Origin: Euglena gracilis
Taxonomy: Eukaryota; Euglenida; Euglenophyceae; Euglenales
Assembly: GCA_039621445.1 (NCBI GenBank)
Contig: CP154954.1
Location: 68,048,714-68,112,713 of the forward strand
Direction: 5' to 3'
Length of the DNA stretch: 64,000 nt
The position numbers and the translations under genes are program-made. Below the pieces are notes generated by a model that ran no database searches, was not told the DNA's origin, and saw only the letters and a program-made list of their open reading frames with translations. Positions 14,740 through 26,399 of the stretch are shown here, one piece after another (position 1 is the first letter of the stretch; the number at the start of each line of letters is the position of its first letter).

Positions 14740-15325
14740 GCCACACCCCCGTCCTACCCCAAACCCCCCGGCCGCCAAACCTGGGCAACCCAGAATGCCC
14801 ATCAGAACGCTATCAGGCGCGCTCGAATCTCATTTGCTGGCATTCAAAGAGGAGTGGCAAGCAGGGGCTCATCATTGGCTGCAGGGTGACGAAAGCCTGG
14901 CGGAGACAACGAGCGCAGGCACAAACCACCGCATCATCCCAACAGGGAACAAAGCAATAATCACACCACACCCAAACACCGACGTCATCGAGCTGGTTAG
15001 GATGTGGGTAATCATTTTTCAGTGCCAGCACAGGCATTCAAATCGTGGACAGGGGTGGAGGGAGGATGAAAAACAAAACAACCGCAGCCTTCCCGTGCGT
15101 CTGCCATGCCTTTCGGACGACATGCTTGCCTAAGGCCTGGGCAGCGGCCGTATACGCCGTTGGCATGGGCTGCAAAACTGAAGTTGCCGCATTGCTTCAA
15201 AAACCGCGCACCCCCGGGCCCGCCCGCCACACCCCCGGTCCTGCATGTTGCTCCAACGCCAAGTGTGACGGGGACACACCAGGAAAGGTTCCGCCAAGGT
15301 CCGGCCACACCCCGGCGCTAGCCAC
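14740..15325. repeat. Divergent satellite units with scattered single-base indels
   Basis: One unit is only 480 bp (14,553-15,032), lacking about 75 bp around the pyrimidine-rich middle. The following sequence carries many isolated one-base insertions and deletions (for example CTTGCCTAAGGCC for CTGCCAAGGC, and AAAACTGAAGTTGCC for AAACTGCGTGCC). Flanking units are nearly identical to one another. This is either an old unit or an uncorrected long-read patch. Confidence 0.6.
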
Positions 15326-18300
15326 ACCCCGACCCCCCGGCTCGCCAACCGGGCACCCAGCATGCCCATACAGACGCTATCAGGCGCGCTACGAATCTCA
15401 TTTGCGGCATCAAAGAGGAGTGGCAAGCGGGGGCTCATCATTGGCTGCAGGGTGACGAAAGCCTGGCGGAGACAACCGAGCGCAGCGCACAACCACCGCC
15501 CCACGCACATCCGTCAGCCCAACAGGGAACAAAAGCAATAATCACACCGACGTCATCGAGCTGGGTTAGGATGGGGTCATCATGTTTCAGTGCCAGCACA
15601 GGCATTCAATCGGGGACAGGGGTGGAGGGAGGATGAAATAAACAACCGGCAGAACCTCCCGTTCGTCTGCCATGCCTTTCGGACGACATGCTGCCAAGGC
15701 TGGGCAGCGGCGTATACGCAGTGGCATGGGCTGCAAACTGCGTGCCGCATTGCTGCAAAAACCGCGCACCCCCGGGACACCCCGCCACACCCCCGTCCTG
15801 CAGTTGCTCCCCACGCCAAGCGTGACGGGGACACCGAGAAAAGTCCGCCAAGGTCCGTCCACACCCCGGCGACGAGCCACACCCCAACCCCTCGGCTCGC
15901 CAACCGGGCACCCAGCATGCCCATACAGACGCTATCAGGCGCGCTACGAATCTCATTTGCGGCATCAAAGAGGAGTGGCAAGCGGGGGCTCATCATTGGC
16001 TGCAGGGCGACGAAAGCCTGGCGGAGACAACCGAGCGCAGCGCACAACCACCGCCCCACGCACATCCATCAGCCCAACAGGGAACAAAAGCAATAATCAC
16101 ACCGGCGTCATCGAGCTGGGTTAGAATGGGGTCATCATGTTTCAGTGCCAGCACAGGCATTCAGTCGGGGACAGGGGTGGAGGGAGGATGAAAAAAAACA
16201 ACCGGCAGAACCTCCTGTGCGTCTGCCATGCCTTTCGGATGACATGCTGCCAAGGCTGGGCAGCGGCGTATACGCAGTGGCATGGGCTGCAAACTGCGTG
16301 CCGCATTGCTGCAAAAACTGCGCACCCCCGGGACACCCCGCCACACCCCCGTCCTGCAGTTGCTCCCCACGTCAAGCGTGACGGGGACACCGAGAAAGGT
16401 CCGCCAAGGTCCGTCCACACCCCGGCGACGAGCCACACCCCAACCCCCCGGCTCGCCAACCGGGCACCCAGCATGCCCATACAGACGCTATCAGGCGCGC
16501 TACGGATCTCATTTGCGGCATCAAAGAGGAGTGGCAAGCGGGGGGCTCATCATTGGCTGCAGGGCGACGAAAGCCTGGCGGAGACAACCGAGCGCAGCGC
16601 ACAACCACCGCCCTACGCACGTCCGTCAGCCCAACAGGGAACAAAAGCAATAATCACACCGGCGTCATCGAGCTGGGTTAGAATGGGGTCATCATGTTTC
16701 AATGCCAGCACAGGCATTCAATCGGGGACAGGGGTGGAGGGAGGATGAAAAAAACAACACATGCGTCTGCCATGCCTTTCGGACGACATGCTGCCAAGGC
16801 TGGGCAGCGGCGTATACGCAGTGGCATGGGCTGCAAACTGCGTGCCGCATTGCCTGCAAAAACCGCGCACCCCCGGGACACCCCGCCACACCCCGGTCCT
16901 GCAGTTGCTCCCCACGTCAAGCGTGACGGGGACCCCCAGAAAGGTCCGCCAAGGTCCGTCCACACCCCGGCGACGAGCCATGCCCCAACCCCCCCGGCTC
17001 GCCAACCGGGCACCCAGCATGCCCATACAGACGCTATCAGGCGCGCTACGAATCTCATCTGTGGCATCAAAGAGGAGTGGCAAGCGGGGGGCTCATCATT
17101 GGCTGCAGGGCGACGAAAGCCTGGCGGAGACAACCGAGCGCAGCGCACAACCACCGCCCCACGCACATCCGTCAGCCCAACAGGGAACAAAAGCAATAAT
17201 CACACCGGCGTCATCGAGCTGGGTTAGAATGGGGTCATCATGTTTCAGTGCCAGCACAGGCATTCAGTCGGGGACAGGGGTGGAGGGAGGATGAAAAAAA
17301 CAACCGGCAGAACCTCCCGTGCGTCTGCCATGCCTTTCGGACGACATGCTGCCAAGGCTGGGCAGCGGCGTATACGCAGTGGCATGGGCTGCAAACTGCG
17401 TGCCGCATTGCTGCAAAAACCGCGCACCCCCGGGACACCCCGCCACACCCCCGTCCTGCAGTTGCTCCCCACGCCAAGCGTGACGGGGACACCGAGAAAG
17501 GTCCGCCAAGGTCCGTCCACACCCCGGCGACGAGCCACACCCCAACCCCCCGGCTCGCCAACCGGGCACCCAGCATGCCCATACAGACGCTATCAGGCGC
17601 GCTACGAATCTCATCTGTGGCATCAAAGAGGAGTGGCAAGCGGGGGCTCATCATTGGCTGCAGGGCGACGAAAGCCTGGCGGAGACAACCGAGCGCAGCG
17701 CACAACCACCGCCCCACGCACATCCGTCAGCCCAACAGGGAACAAAAGCAATAATCACACCGGCGTCATCGAGCTGGGTTAGAATGGGGTCATCATGTTT
17801 CAATGCCAGCACAGGCATTCAGTCGGGGACAGGGGTGGAGGGAGGATGAAAAAAAAAACAACCGGCAGAACCTCCCGTGCGTCTGCCATGCCTTTCGGAC
17901 GACATGCTGCCAAGGCTGGGCAGCGGCGTATACGCAGTGGCATGGGCTGCAAACTGCGTGCCGCATTGCCTGCAAAAACCGCGCACCCCCGGGACACCCC
18001 GCCACACCCCCGTCCTGCAGTTGCTCCCCACGCCAAGCGTGACGGGGACACCGAGAAAGGTCCGCCAAGGTCCGTCCACACCCCGGCGACGAGCCACACC
18101 CCAACCCCCCGGCTCGCCAACCGGGCACCCAGCATGCCCATACAGACGCTATCAGGCGCGCTACGAATCTCATTTGCGGCATCAAAGAGGAGTGGCAAGC
18201 GGGGGCTCATCATTGGCTGCAGGGCGACGAAAGCCTGGCGGAGACAACCGAGCGCAGCGCACAACCACCGCCCCACGCACATCCGTCAGCCCAACAGGGA

Positions 18301-18575
18301 ACAAAAGCAATAATCACACCGGCGTCATCGAGCTGGGTTAGAATGGGGTCATCATGTTTCAGTGCCAGCACAGGCATTCAGTCGGGGACAGGGGTGGAGG
18401 GAGGATGAAAAAAACAACACGTGCGTCTGCCATGCCTTTCGGACGACATGCTGCCAAGGCTGGGCAGCGGCGTATACGCAGTGGCATGGGCTGCAAACTG
18501 CGTGCCGCATTGCCTGCAAAAACCGCGCACCCCCGGGACACCCCGCCACACCCCCGTCCTGCAGTTGCTCCCCAC

Positions 18576-18931
18576 CATACAATTGCTTACCGACCCCCGG
18601 GGGGGGGGAGAGGGCGGTCACTCCACTTTTTTAAAAACCAGTCAGTCACTTTTTTTTGGGAAGCCAGTCAGTCACTCCCCCCCCCGGGGGGGGGGGGTCG
18701 GCCACTCAGAAAAACGGCCACTTTCCAGTCACTTTAGGCCATTTTAGGCCAAAAAAATTTTTCCGGCGCCTTCGGCGCCGGGGTCACTCAAGCCACTTTT
18801 GCCCACTCCTGGCCGACCCCCCCCCCGGGGGGGGGGGGTGGGGGTCCGGGCCCAAAACCAGTCAGTCACTCTGAAAAAACCAGTCACCCACCACCCCCGG
18901 GGGGGGGGGACAGTGCTTAAGCAATTGTCTG
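18576..18931. mobile_element. hAT-like MITE inserted in the satellite (CAGTCAGTCACT family)
   Basis: A 356-bp insert splits a satellite unit. It is flanked by an exact 8-bp duplication CTCCCCAC (18,568-18,575 and 18,932-18,939), and its removal restores a normal unit. The ends are inverted: CATACAATTGCTTA on the left and the complement of CAGACAATTGCTTA on the right. Inside are CCAGTCAGTCACT motifs, three (C)n(G)n blocks, and a central CGGCGCC-TTC-GGCGCCG hairpin. An 8-bp duplication and CA-starting ends fit the hAT superfamily, but there is no transposase, so the assignment is inference. Confidence 0.85.
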
Positions 18932-21900
18932 CTCCCCACGCCAAGCGTGACGGGGACACCGAGAAAGGTCCGCCAAGGTCCGTCCACACCCCGGCGACGA
19001 GCCACACCCCAACCCCCCGGCTCGCCAACCGGGCACCCAGATGCCCATACAGACGCTATCAGGCGCGCTACGAATCTCATTTGCGGCATCAAAGAGGAGT
19101 GGCAAGCGGGGGCTCATCATTGGCTGCAGGGCGACGAAAGCCTGGCGGAGACAACCGAGCGCAGCGCACAACCACCGCCCCACGCACATCCATCAGCCCA
19201 ACAGGGAACAAAAGCAATAATCACACCGACGTCATCGAGCTGGGTTAGGATGGGGTCATCATGTTTCAGTGCCAGCACAGGCATTCAATCGGGGACAGGG
19301 GTGGAGGGAGGATGAAATAAACAACCGGCAGAACCTCCCGTGCGTCTGCCATGCCTTTCGGACGACATGCTGCCAAGGCTGGGCAGCGGCGTATACGCAG
19401 TGGCATGGGCTGCAAACTGCGTGCCGCATTGCTGCAAAAACCGCGCACCCCCGGGACACCCCGCCACACCCCCGTCCTGCAGTTGCTCCCCACGCCAAGC
19501 GTGACGGGGACACCGAGAAAGGTCCGCCAAGGTCCGTCCACACCCCGGCGACGAGCCACACCCCAACCCCCCGGCTCGCCAACCGGGCACCCAGCATGCC
19601 CATACAGACGCTATCAGGCGCGCTACGAATCTCATTTGCGGCATCAAAGAGGAGTGGCAAGCGGGGGGCTCATCATTGGCTGCAGGGCGACGAAAGCCTG
19701 GCGGAGACAACCGAGCGCAGCGCACAACCACCGCCCCACGCACATCCGTCAGCCCAACAGGGAACAAAAGCAATAATCACACCGGCGTCATCGAGCTGGG
19801 TTAGAATGGGGTCATCATGTTTCAGTGCCAGCACAAGCATTCAGTCGGGGACAGGGGTGGAGGGAGGATGAAAAAATCAACCGGCAGAACCTCCCGTGCG
19901 TCTGCCATGCCTTTCGGACGACATGCTGCCAAGGCTGGGCAGCGGCGTATACGCAGTGACATGGGCTGCAAACTGCGTGCCGCATTGCTGCAAAAACCGC
20001 GCACCCCCGGGACACCCCGCCACACCCCCGTCCTGCAGTTGCTCCCCATGCCAAGCATGACGGGGACACCGAGAAAGGTCCGCCAAGGTCCGTCCACACC
20101 CCGGCGACGAGCCACACCCCAACCCCCCGGCTCGCCAACCGGGCACCCAGCATGCCCATACAGACGCTATCAGGCGTGCTACGAATCTCATTTGCGGCAT
20201 CAAAGAGGAGTGGCAAGCAGGGGCTCATCATTGGCTGCAGGGCGACGAAAGCCTGGCGGAGACAACCGAGCGCAGCGCACAACCACCGCCCCACGCACAT
20301 CCGTCAGCCCAACAGGGAACAAAAGCAATAATCACACCGGCGTCATCGAGCTGGGTTAGAATGGGGTCATCATGTTTCAGTGCCAGCACAGGCATTCAGT
20401 CGGGGACAGGGGTGGAGGGAGGATGAAAAAAACAACACGTGCGTCTGCCATGCCTTTCGGACGACATGCTGCCAAGGCTGGGCAGCGGCGTATACGCAGT
20501 GCCATGGGCTGCAAACTGCGTGCCGCATTGCCTGCAAAAACCGCGCACCCCCGAGACACCCCGCCACACCCCGGTCCTGCAGTTGCTCCCCACGTCAAGC
20601 GTGACGGGGACACCCAGAAAGGTCCGCCAAGGTCCGTCCACACCCGGCGACGAGCCATGCCCCAACCCCCCGGCTCGCCAACCGGGCACCCAGCATGCCC
20701 AAACAGACGCTATCAGGCGCGCTACGAATCTCATCTGTGGCATCAAAGAGGAGTGGCAAGCGGGGGCTCATCATTGGCTGCAGGGCGACGAAAGCCTGGC
20801 GGAGACAACCGAGCGCAGCGCACAACCACCGCCCCACGCACATCCGTCAGCCCAACAGGGAACAAAAGCAATAATCACACCGGCGTCATCGAGCTGGGTT
20901 AGAATGGGGTCATCATGTTTCAGTGCCAGCACAGGCATTCAATCGGGGACAGGGGTGGAGGGAGGATGAAAAAAACAACACGTGCGTCTGCCATGCCTTT
21001 CGGACGACATGCTGCCAAGGCTGGGCAGCGGCGTATACGCAGTGCCATGGGCTGCAAACTGCGTGCCGCATTGCCTGCAAAAACCGCGCACCCCCAGACA
21101 CCCCGCCACACCCCGGTCCTGCAGTTGCTCCCCACGTCAAGCGTGACGGGGACACCCAGAAAGGTCCGCCAAGGTCCGTCCACACCCCGGCGACGAGCCA
21201 TGCCCCAACCCCCCGGCTCGCCAACCGGGCACCCAGCATGCCCATACAGACGCTATCAGGCGCGCTACGAATCTCATCTGTGGCATCAAAGAGGAGTGGC
21301 AAGCGGGGGCTCATCATTGGCTGCAGGGCGACGAAAGCCTGGCGGAGACAACCGAGCGCAGCGCACAACCACCGCCCCACGCACATCCGTCAGCCCAACA
21401 GGGAACAAAAGCAATAATCACACCGGCGTCATCGAGCTGGGTTAGAATGGGGTCATCATGTTTCAGTGCCAGCACAGGCATTCAATCGGGGACAGGGGTG
21501 GAGGGAGGATGAAAAAAACAACACGTGCGTCTGCCATGCCTTTCGGACGACATGCTGCCAAGGCTGGGCAGCGGCGTATACGCAGTGGCATGGGCTGCAA
21601 ACTGCGTGCCGCATTGCCTGCAAAAACCGCGCACCCCCGGGACACCCCGCCACACCCCGGTCCTGCAGTTGACGGGGACACCCAGAAAGGTCCGCCAAGG
21701 TCCGTCCACACCCCGGCGACGAGCCACACCCCAACCCCCCGGCTCGCCAACCGGGCACCCAGCATGCCCATACAGACGCTATCAGGCGCGCTACGAATCT
21801 CATCTGTGGCATCAAAGAGGAGTGGCAAGCGGGGGCTCATCATTGGCTGCAGGGCGACGAAAGCCTGGCGGAGACAACCGAGCGCTGTATCGTGGTCTCT

Positions 21901-22049
21901 GAAACCTCCAGCTTGCTGGGTAACCGCAATCCCTCATTTCGTGTACATCCTGTTCTGCCTTTGTTCCCGGAACTGTTTTAATAGTGCGCCTTCCCATCCT
22001 CCTTTTCCATTAAAATTTGTGTGCAGCTATCTTGTAGGTGACAATCTAC

Positions 22050-22152
22050 CATGCCCTTCAAACAACGCATTGCATTGTGCAAGCGACGCAAACGCTGGCA
22101 TGGCTGTAAATCCTCCCCATACATCTTCCTCAACTTTTCATTTGTAATTACA
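22050..22152 (-). CDS. Probable internal exon of an unidentified minus-strand gene
   Basis: On the minus strand a 103-nt block is open and protein-like, reading VITNEKLRKMYGEDLQPC followed by a basic helix QRLRRLHNAMRCLKGM. It is bounded by an acceptor (GGGGTGTCAG) at 22,153 and a donor (GTAGATTG) at 22,049. I recognise no domain. It lies at the 3' end of a run of similar minus-strand pieces stretching to 36.9 kb, and could be a late exon of the same gene. Only 165 bp separate it from the satellite array edge. Splice sites are read by eye, and expression is unknown. Confidence 0.45.
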
Positions 22153-22439
22153 CTGACACCCCACGTGATGTGTGTGAGGAAAAATATGCACATTCGCAAG
22201 GTTGTGGCTCAGTGTCATAAGCCTCCTTTGAATTGCCCTTGAGAATTCAATTACCTCGCCAAGCTCGTGCTATAATTGATGGCAATATTGAAACCCGTTA
22301 TCTCTTGTATTTGGGCAGAGTACACAGCAATGACTAAAATACTCAAAAATCTGGTCGCTGTGCACCAGGAGCAATACATTGTTGAATTCCGGGCAAAAAA
22401 ACCCAATTACCCCCCCCCTTGTGTTCAAGACAACCAAAA

Positions 22440-23092
22440 TTTGCTGACCAGAAAGTTTTCTTTTTAGACCCAGGGGTGGAGGGGGGGTCTGGAGCCACCC
22501 AACTTTATTTCACTCGACCCCCCCCCGGGGGGGCTCCCAGCCCCGATTTGGGCTGCTGGCTGGATTTGAGCTGCTGGTTGGCTGGACCCCCCCCCCCCGG
22601 GATGGGGTCCCCTCCAGCTTAAGAAATCCCCTGATCCCCACTCGGCCCGACCCCCCCGGGCAGGGATGGATGGGAAGCCTTGAGGGGGGGGGGGGGGTCG
22701 GACCCCCCCCTCCTACCTCGAAACTGAGAGGGGGCCGAAAATTTTAACATTTCATGCACGGGCAAAGGGCCGGAAATCGGGTCGAAATCGGTCAAAAATC
22801 CCCGATTTTTCTTTGAAAATAGATCCGAAAATGCTCATTTTTTGAAATTTTTTGAAAAATTTTTTTGGGGAAAACACCAACTCAAAAAAAAATGGGCAAT
22901 ATGTCCAAAAGTCAGCAAAAAGGGGTGTTTTTTGCTCATTTTCCGGCGCTGCGCGCCGGAAGAAAATTTTCTGGTATTTTTGGCACCTGTCAAGGAGGGG
23001 GGGTGGGGGTCCGGACCCCCCTCCCAACATCTAGGGGGGGGGGTCCGGACCCCCTCCAACCACCTTACCCCCCAGCCAGGGGGGGGGGTCGG
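22440..23092. repeat. Low-complexity C/G-block sequence, MITE-like remains
   Basis: This stretch is a patchwork of (C)n(G)n blocks, AAAATTTT runs and a GGCGCTGCGCGCCGG hairpin near 22,952. The left edge (CAGAAAGTTTTCTTTTTAG, 22,453-22,471) resembles the terminal repeat of the element at 37,103-37,390. The short ORFs here are compositional. No gene is seen. Confidence 0.5.
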
Positions 23093-24352
23093 GACCAGGT
23101 TTTGAATAGTGCTGAGCTCTTAATAAGCGCGCACGCACCCCTTCATTGACCCCTCCATACATACCGGCCCACTCCATGGAGCTCTTTTGCCTGAAATCCA
23201 TGGGTTTTGTGCCAGAAACAGGGCGCCGGTGGGTCGAAAAACGCTCATTTTCGGCTCGAAAACAGTTTTTCCGGGTCCGGGAGGCCAAAAAACATCGTTT
23301 CGGGCAAAAAAAATTTTTCGATTTTTTTCGACCCGGTTTTGACCCAAAGTCAATGGGTCGGCGGCCCAAAACGGGGCGCTGGCGGGGCGAAAAAAGCTCG
23401 TTTTCGGCTCAAAAACAGTTTTTCCGGGTCCGGGAGGCCAAAAAACATCGTTTCGGGCAAAAAAATTTTTTTCGATTTTTTTCGACTTTTTTGACCCGGT
23501 TTTGACCCAAAGTCAATGGGTCGGGGGCCCAAAACGGGGCGCTGGCGGGTCGAAAAACGCTCGTTTTCGGCTCAAAAACAGTTCTTCCGGGTCCGGGAGG
23601 CCAAAAAACATCCTTTCGGGCAAAAAAAATTTTTTCGATTTTTTTCGACTTTTTGGGCCAAAAACGGCTAAGTCGAACAGAGAGAGGGAAAAGTGTACAA
23701 AATGGCCTGAAACGGCCCAAATTGGCCAAAAAACGCCCGTATCTCGGGCTGGGCGGGGAGTTGTGGGGAAACCAAAATCCCAGTAGATAGAGCGTTCCAA
23801 GGGCTTCAATTTAGGTCTCCGGACATTTCCTTTGATTTTGCATCATTTTCGAAATTTTGAAAACAGTCGAACAGTGGAAAAAGTGTACAAAACGGCCATC
23901 TGCGCCGAAAACGGCCGTATCTCGGGCCAGGCGGGGAGTTGCGGGGAAATCAAAATACCGGCGGCATATGGGGCGTTCCAAGGGCTTCAAATTAGGTCTC
24001 CGGACATTTCCTTTGATTTTGCTTCATTTTGGAGATATTTTGAAAATTGACATTTTTTGGCCGTCCAAAGGGGGGCGGCTTAAAAAGGGGGGTTGTCCAA
24101 TCCTGCCCAGTTTGGACCCCTTCGCGCGTGAATAACTCGGGCCTGGCGGGGAGTTGGGGGTCAAACCCAGGTGATTCGGAAACTAGGAATCCAGTCGCTC
24201 GCGACTGAAAAAAAAATTTTCGGGAACGGGGCCGGGATCATGGTGATAATCCGCCGGTTCCCGAGGTGGCCCCGAGGGGGGGGTCGAGGGGGGGGTTTCC
24301 CTTAGTGGTAAGCTTCGCTCTTACCCATAAAGGGATGAGAGCTCAGCGACCC
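23093..24352 (+). repeat. Interspersed non-coding repeat R, copy 1
   Basis: About 1.26 kb shared with 32,559-33,963. Order: ACCAGGTTTTGAATA and GCTGAGCTCTTAATAAGCG at the left; then three tandem ~153-163-bp blocks with GGGTCCGGGAGGCC (23,273, 23,426, 23,589); then two related blocks with CGGCCGTATCTCGGG and CCAAGGGCTTCAA; then GGTAAGCTTCGCTCTTACC and GAGAGCTCAGCGAC at the right. The left GCTGAGCTCTTA and the right TGAGAGCTCAGC are inverted, suggesting a transposon-like unit. There is no convincing ORF. Confidence 0.75.
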
Positions 24353-24508
24353 CCCCCCCTACCGCCAACCTCAATACCGAAGGGTTTCTCATCCATCCCT
24401 GCCCCCGGGGGAGCCCAGACCCACCCATCCACCCGCCCCCCGGATCACAAAACTTAAAAAAAATCTCCATTGCTGACCCTCATTAACCAAATCGATCCTT
24501 CAACTTAC

Positions 24509-24708
24509 ATGATTGGAATGGAGGCATTTTCAACAGGCACAGAGAAACAGGCGCATGAGAAAAAAGGGAAACTGCACACACCAAATATGCCCCCATACAA
24601 GGCATCATCAATGGTGGAGGCAAAGCGGGTGTCTGCCTTGTAGCTATATTGAGAGCCCCAGTGCCCAAATATTGCGTCGCATGAGGCGGAGGCAGAAGAA
24701 GATGCTTC
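24509..24708 (-). CDS. Probable internal exon, unidentified gene
   Basis: A 200-nt minus-strand block has a clean acceptor (CCATGTCACAG, just above 24,708) and a strong donor GTAAGTTG directly below 24,509. Between them one frame is open and protein-like, beginning EASSSASASCDAIFGHW and containing YKADTRFASTIDDALYGG, then a cysteine/phenylalanine-rich stretch FGVCSFPFFSCACFSVP. I recognise no family. It is flanked by repeats on both sides, which fits an ancestral short intron enlarged by insertions. The splice signals make this the best-supported exon in the region. Confidence 0.55.
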
Positions 24709-25298
24709 CTGTGACATGGGGTAAAATAAATGTGAGGAGAGGGGGTGCAGAAACGTTGGAGTGCTACATTGGAGTGGCAGACATGGACCACCACGAGGTA
24801 TTGCAAAAATTGGTGCCCCCACTCAAATTCATCCCCCCACAGGGACAGATGGGAAGCCTTGAGGGAGCGTTGAGAGGGGGTCGGACCTCCCCTCCCGACA
24901 CGGGGGGGGGGGGAGTCGGACCCCCCTCCTTCCTCGAAACTGAAGGGGGCCAGGAAATTTTTCGGTTTTCTGGACAGGTAAACGGCCGAAAATCGGGCCA
25001 AACATTGTTCAAAAATCCCCCCCCGAGCACAGCCAGAAATTTCACACTTTAGGACCGTTTTTCAGGGAAAACCCTCGAAGGATGAAAGGTTTTCAAAAAA
25101 GGGGGAGGGTGAGGGTTGGGGGGGGGGGGCACCACCTCCCCCCCCCCCCGGGCACAACCAAGAACCCATTTTTGCCATCTCCCCTGGAAAAAATGGTTCC
25201 CGCACTTTTTTTTTTTGACCCCACAAGTGACCCCAAAGCACATTCCACAGCGATTCCGAAAATGAACACACAAACAAGGAAAAAAATTTCAGGTTTAC

Positions 25299-25530
25299 CC
25301 CCACTCCTCCGGGGGCACCCATTTTTGCAGTGTATGGTGCACTGACTGACACCCAGCCCATTCTCAGCGCAACAGCCGACGAACCGCTGATCACACGAGC
25401 CCCCTCCCACACCTGGCTTTCCGTCAGGCTTTCCTCCACAAGGGCGTCGCAATGCTGGGGGGAGGGGTTGTAGAACCAGGTCATCGATTGGGACGGCGTT
25501 GGGGGTCCCAGGTCGATCGCCCCGGCTTCT
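25299..25530 (-). CDS. Probable exon, unidentified gene
   Basis: The minus strand is open with sensible composition: SMTWFYNPSPQHCDALVEES, then QVWEGARVISGSSAVALRMG, then WVSVSAPYTAKMGAPGG. A donor (GTAAAC) follows at 25,298. The upstream edge is uncertain; a candidate acceptor is AGAAG near 25,530, inside a GGGGGG run. Other minus frames are also open but richer in P, G and C. No domain recognised. Confidence 0.45.
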
Positions 25531-25635
25531 CCCCCCGGGGCCAAGGGCCGAAAAGAAAACTTTGTTTGAAGGATGCTGAGCAGGGGATGCGGTTGGGAAA
25601 CAAGTGACGAATGTCTGAAAATGAAGAACAAACAA

Positions 25636-25912
25636 TTTTTTGCCGACCCCGGGGGGGTGAAAGGTCACTTCCACTCTTCCAAAAATCAATCAGTCACTTT
25701 TTTCAGAAAACCAGTCAGTCACTACCCCTGGGGGGGGGGGGGTCAGCCACTCTGGAACCGAAGGGAAATTTGACCACAAACGTGACCTGGCACCGGCACC
25801 TTCGGCCGAGTCACTTTGGTGGCTTTTTTGCCAACCCACCCCAGGAGGGTCCGGGCCAAACCAGTCAATCAATGTGAAAAAATCAGTCACCCCCCCCGGG
25901 GGGGGGAACGCC
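25636..25912. mobile_element. Degenerate MITE of the CAGTCAGTCACT family
   Basis: The left edge ACAATTTTTTGCCGACCCC resembles the left end of the 18,576 element. Inside are CAATCAGTCACT, CCAGTCAGTCACT, two (C)n(G)n blocks and an ACCTTCGGCCGAG remnant of the central hairpin. The right terminal repeat and a target duplication cannot be identified, so this is an old or truncated copy. Confidence 0.6.
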
Positions 25913-26119
25913 AGAAAGAAGACACAGACAAATTAACTGTGTGCGCGATCAAAATACGTCTGATGACGACTAATTGAACGGAGTTTGGAAACCGTGCTAT
26001 TTTTATGCCATTTTTTGAAAGACCTCCAAAAAAAAAGCAACCAACCCAGAGCTGAGGGAAATAATGAAACTGAAATTTTCTTCTACTTTTACCACTCCCA
26101 CTGTGGTCCACCCTTTAAC

Positions 26120-26345
26120 CCCACCTGATGGATTAGGAGCTCTAAAAGATATGGTGGACCATTTGTGAAATGTCACAAACCCTTTTCCTTTGGCAACTGA
26201 TAATCCCTTCCTTCGGCACATTTTCCACAATTCATGGTAAACAAGCACTTCCATTCGGCCTTGTCTGATGTTGATACGTCCGCCTGCACAGAGACCACTG
26301 GGGGCAACGAGGCTTGCTGGTACTGGGGACATGCCCTTTCATGCT
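26120..26345 (-). CDS. Possible exon, unidentified gene
   Basis: Two minus-strand frames are open. One reads SGLCAGGRINIRQGRMEVLV then YHELWKMCRRKGLSVAKGKG. The other reads SVQADVSTSDKAEWKCLF then TMNCGKCAEGRDYQLPKEKG, with a CxxC. A donor-like CATCAG/GTGGGG lies near 26,127. The GRMEV..YHELWKMC string faintly recalls SRCR domains (GRVEVYH..WGTVC), but spacing and further cysteines do not support that. I cannot choose the frame. Confidence 0.3.
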
Positions 26346-26399
26346 GACACCTTTGGAGTTGGCACCCCACTCAAATTGAGACTCGGATACAGGTTGAGC

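Larger units (their letters stand above)
1..21885. repeat. Tandem satellite array, ~543-559-bp unit
   Basis: Thirty-eight unit starts can be placed using the recurring GGCATTCARTCGG block (for example at 5, 531, 1080, 1605, 2131, 2682, 3226, 3770, 4326 and 21477). Most units are 542-549 bp or 554-559 bp. Much of the difference is a 12-bp insertion after GATGAAAAAAACAAC (CGGCAGAACCTC type). Three early units are 525-526 bp because they lack the segment between the repeated GAGCC/CTCGCC motifs. The array begins before the window and ends abruptly mid-unit at about 21,885. All six frames show long ORFs, but unit length varies by non-multiples of three and G/C-run indels shift frames between units, so I see no gene. 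The location (centromeric, subtelomeric or other) cannot be told from sequence. Confidence 0.97.

Noticed and set aside
1-21885. Dozens of 140-290-codon ORFs on both strands of the satellite, including a recurrent MFQCQ..RHS.GDRGGGRMKK reading.
   Set aside because: Several frames are open in every unit at once because the unit is GC-rich with few stops. Unit lengths differ by non-multiples of three and G-run indels shift frames, with no frame preserved across units.
1-21885. CRISPR array or ribosomal DNA array.
   Set aside because: Units of ~545 bp are contiguous without unique spacers, and no 5S or large rRNA core sequence is recognisable in the unit.
26120-26345. SRCR domain.
   Set aside because: Only a short GRMEV..YHELWKMC resemblance; spacing and the remaining conserved cysteines are absent.
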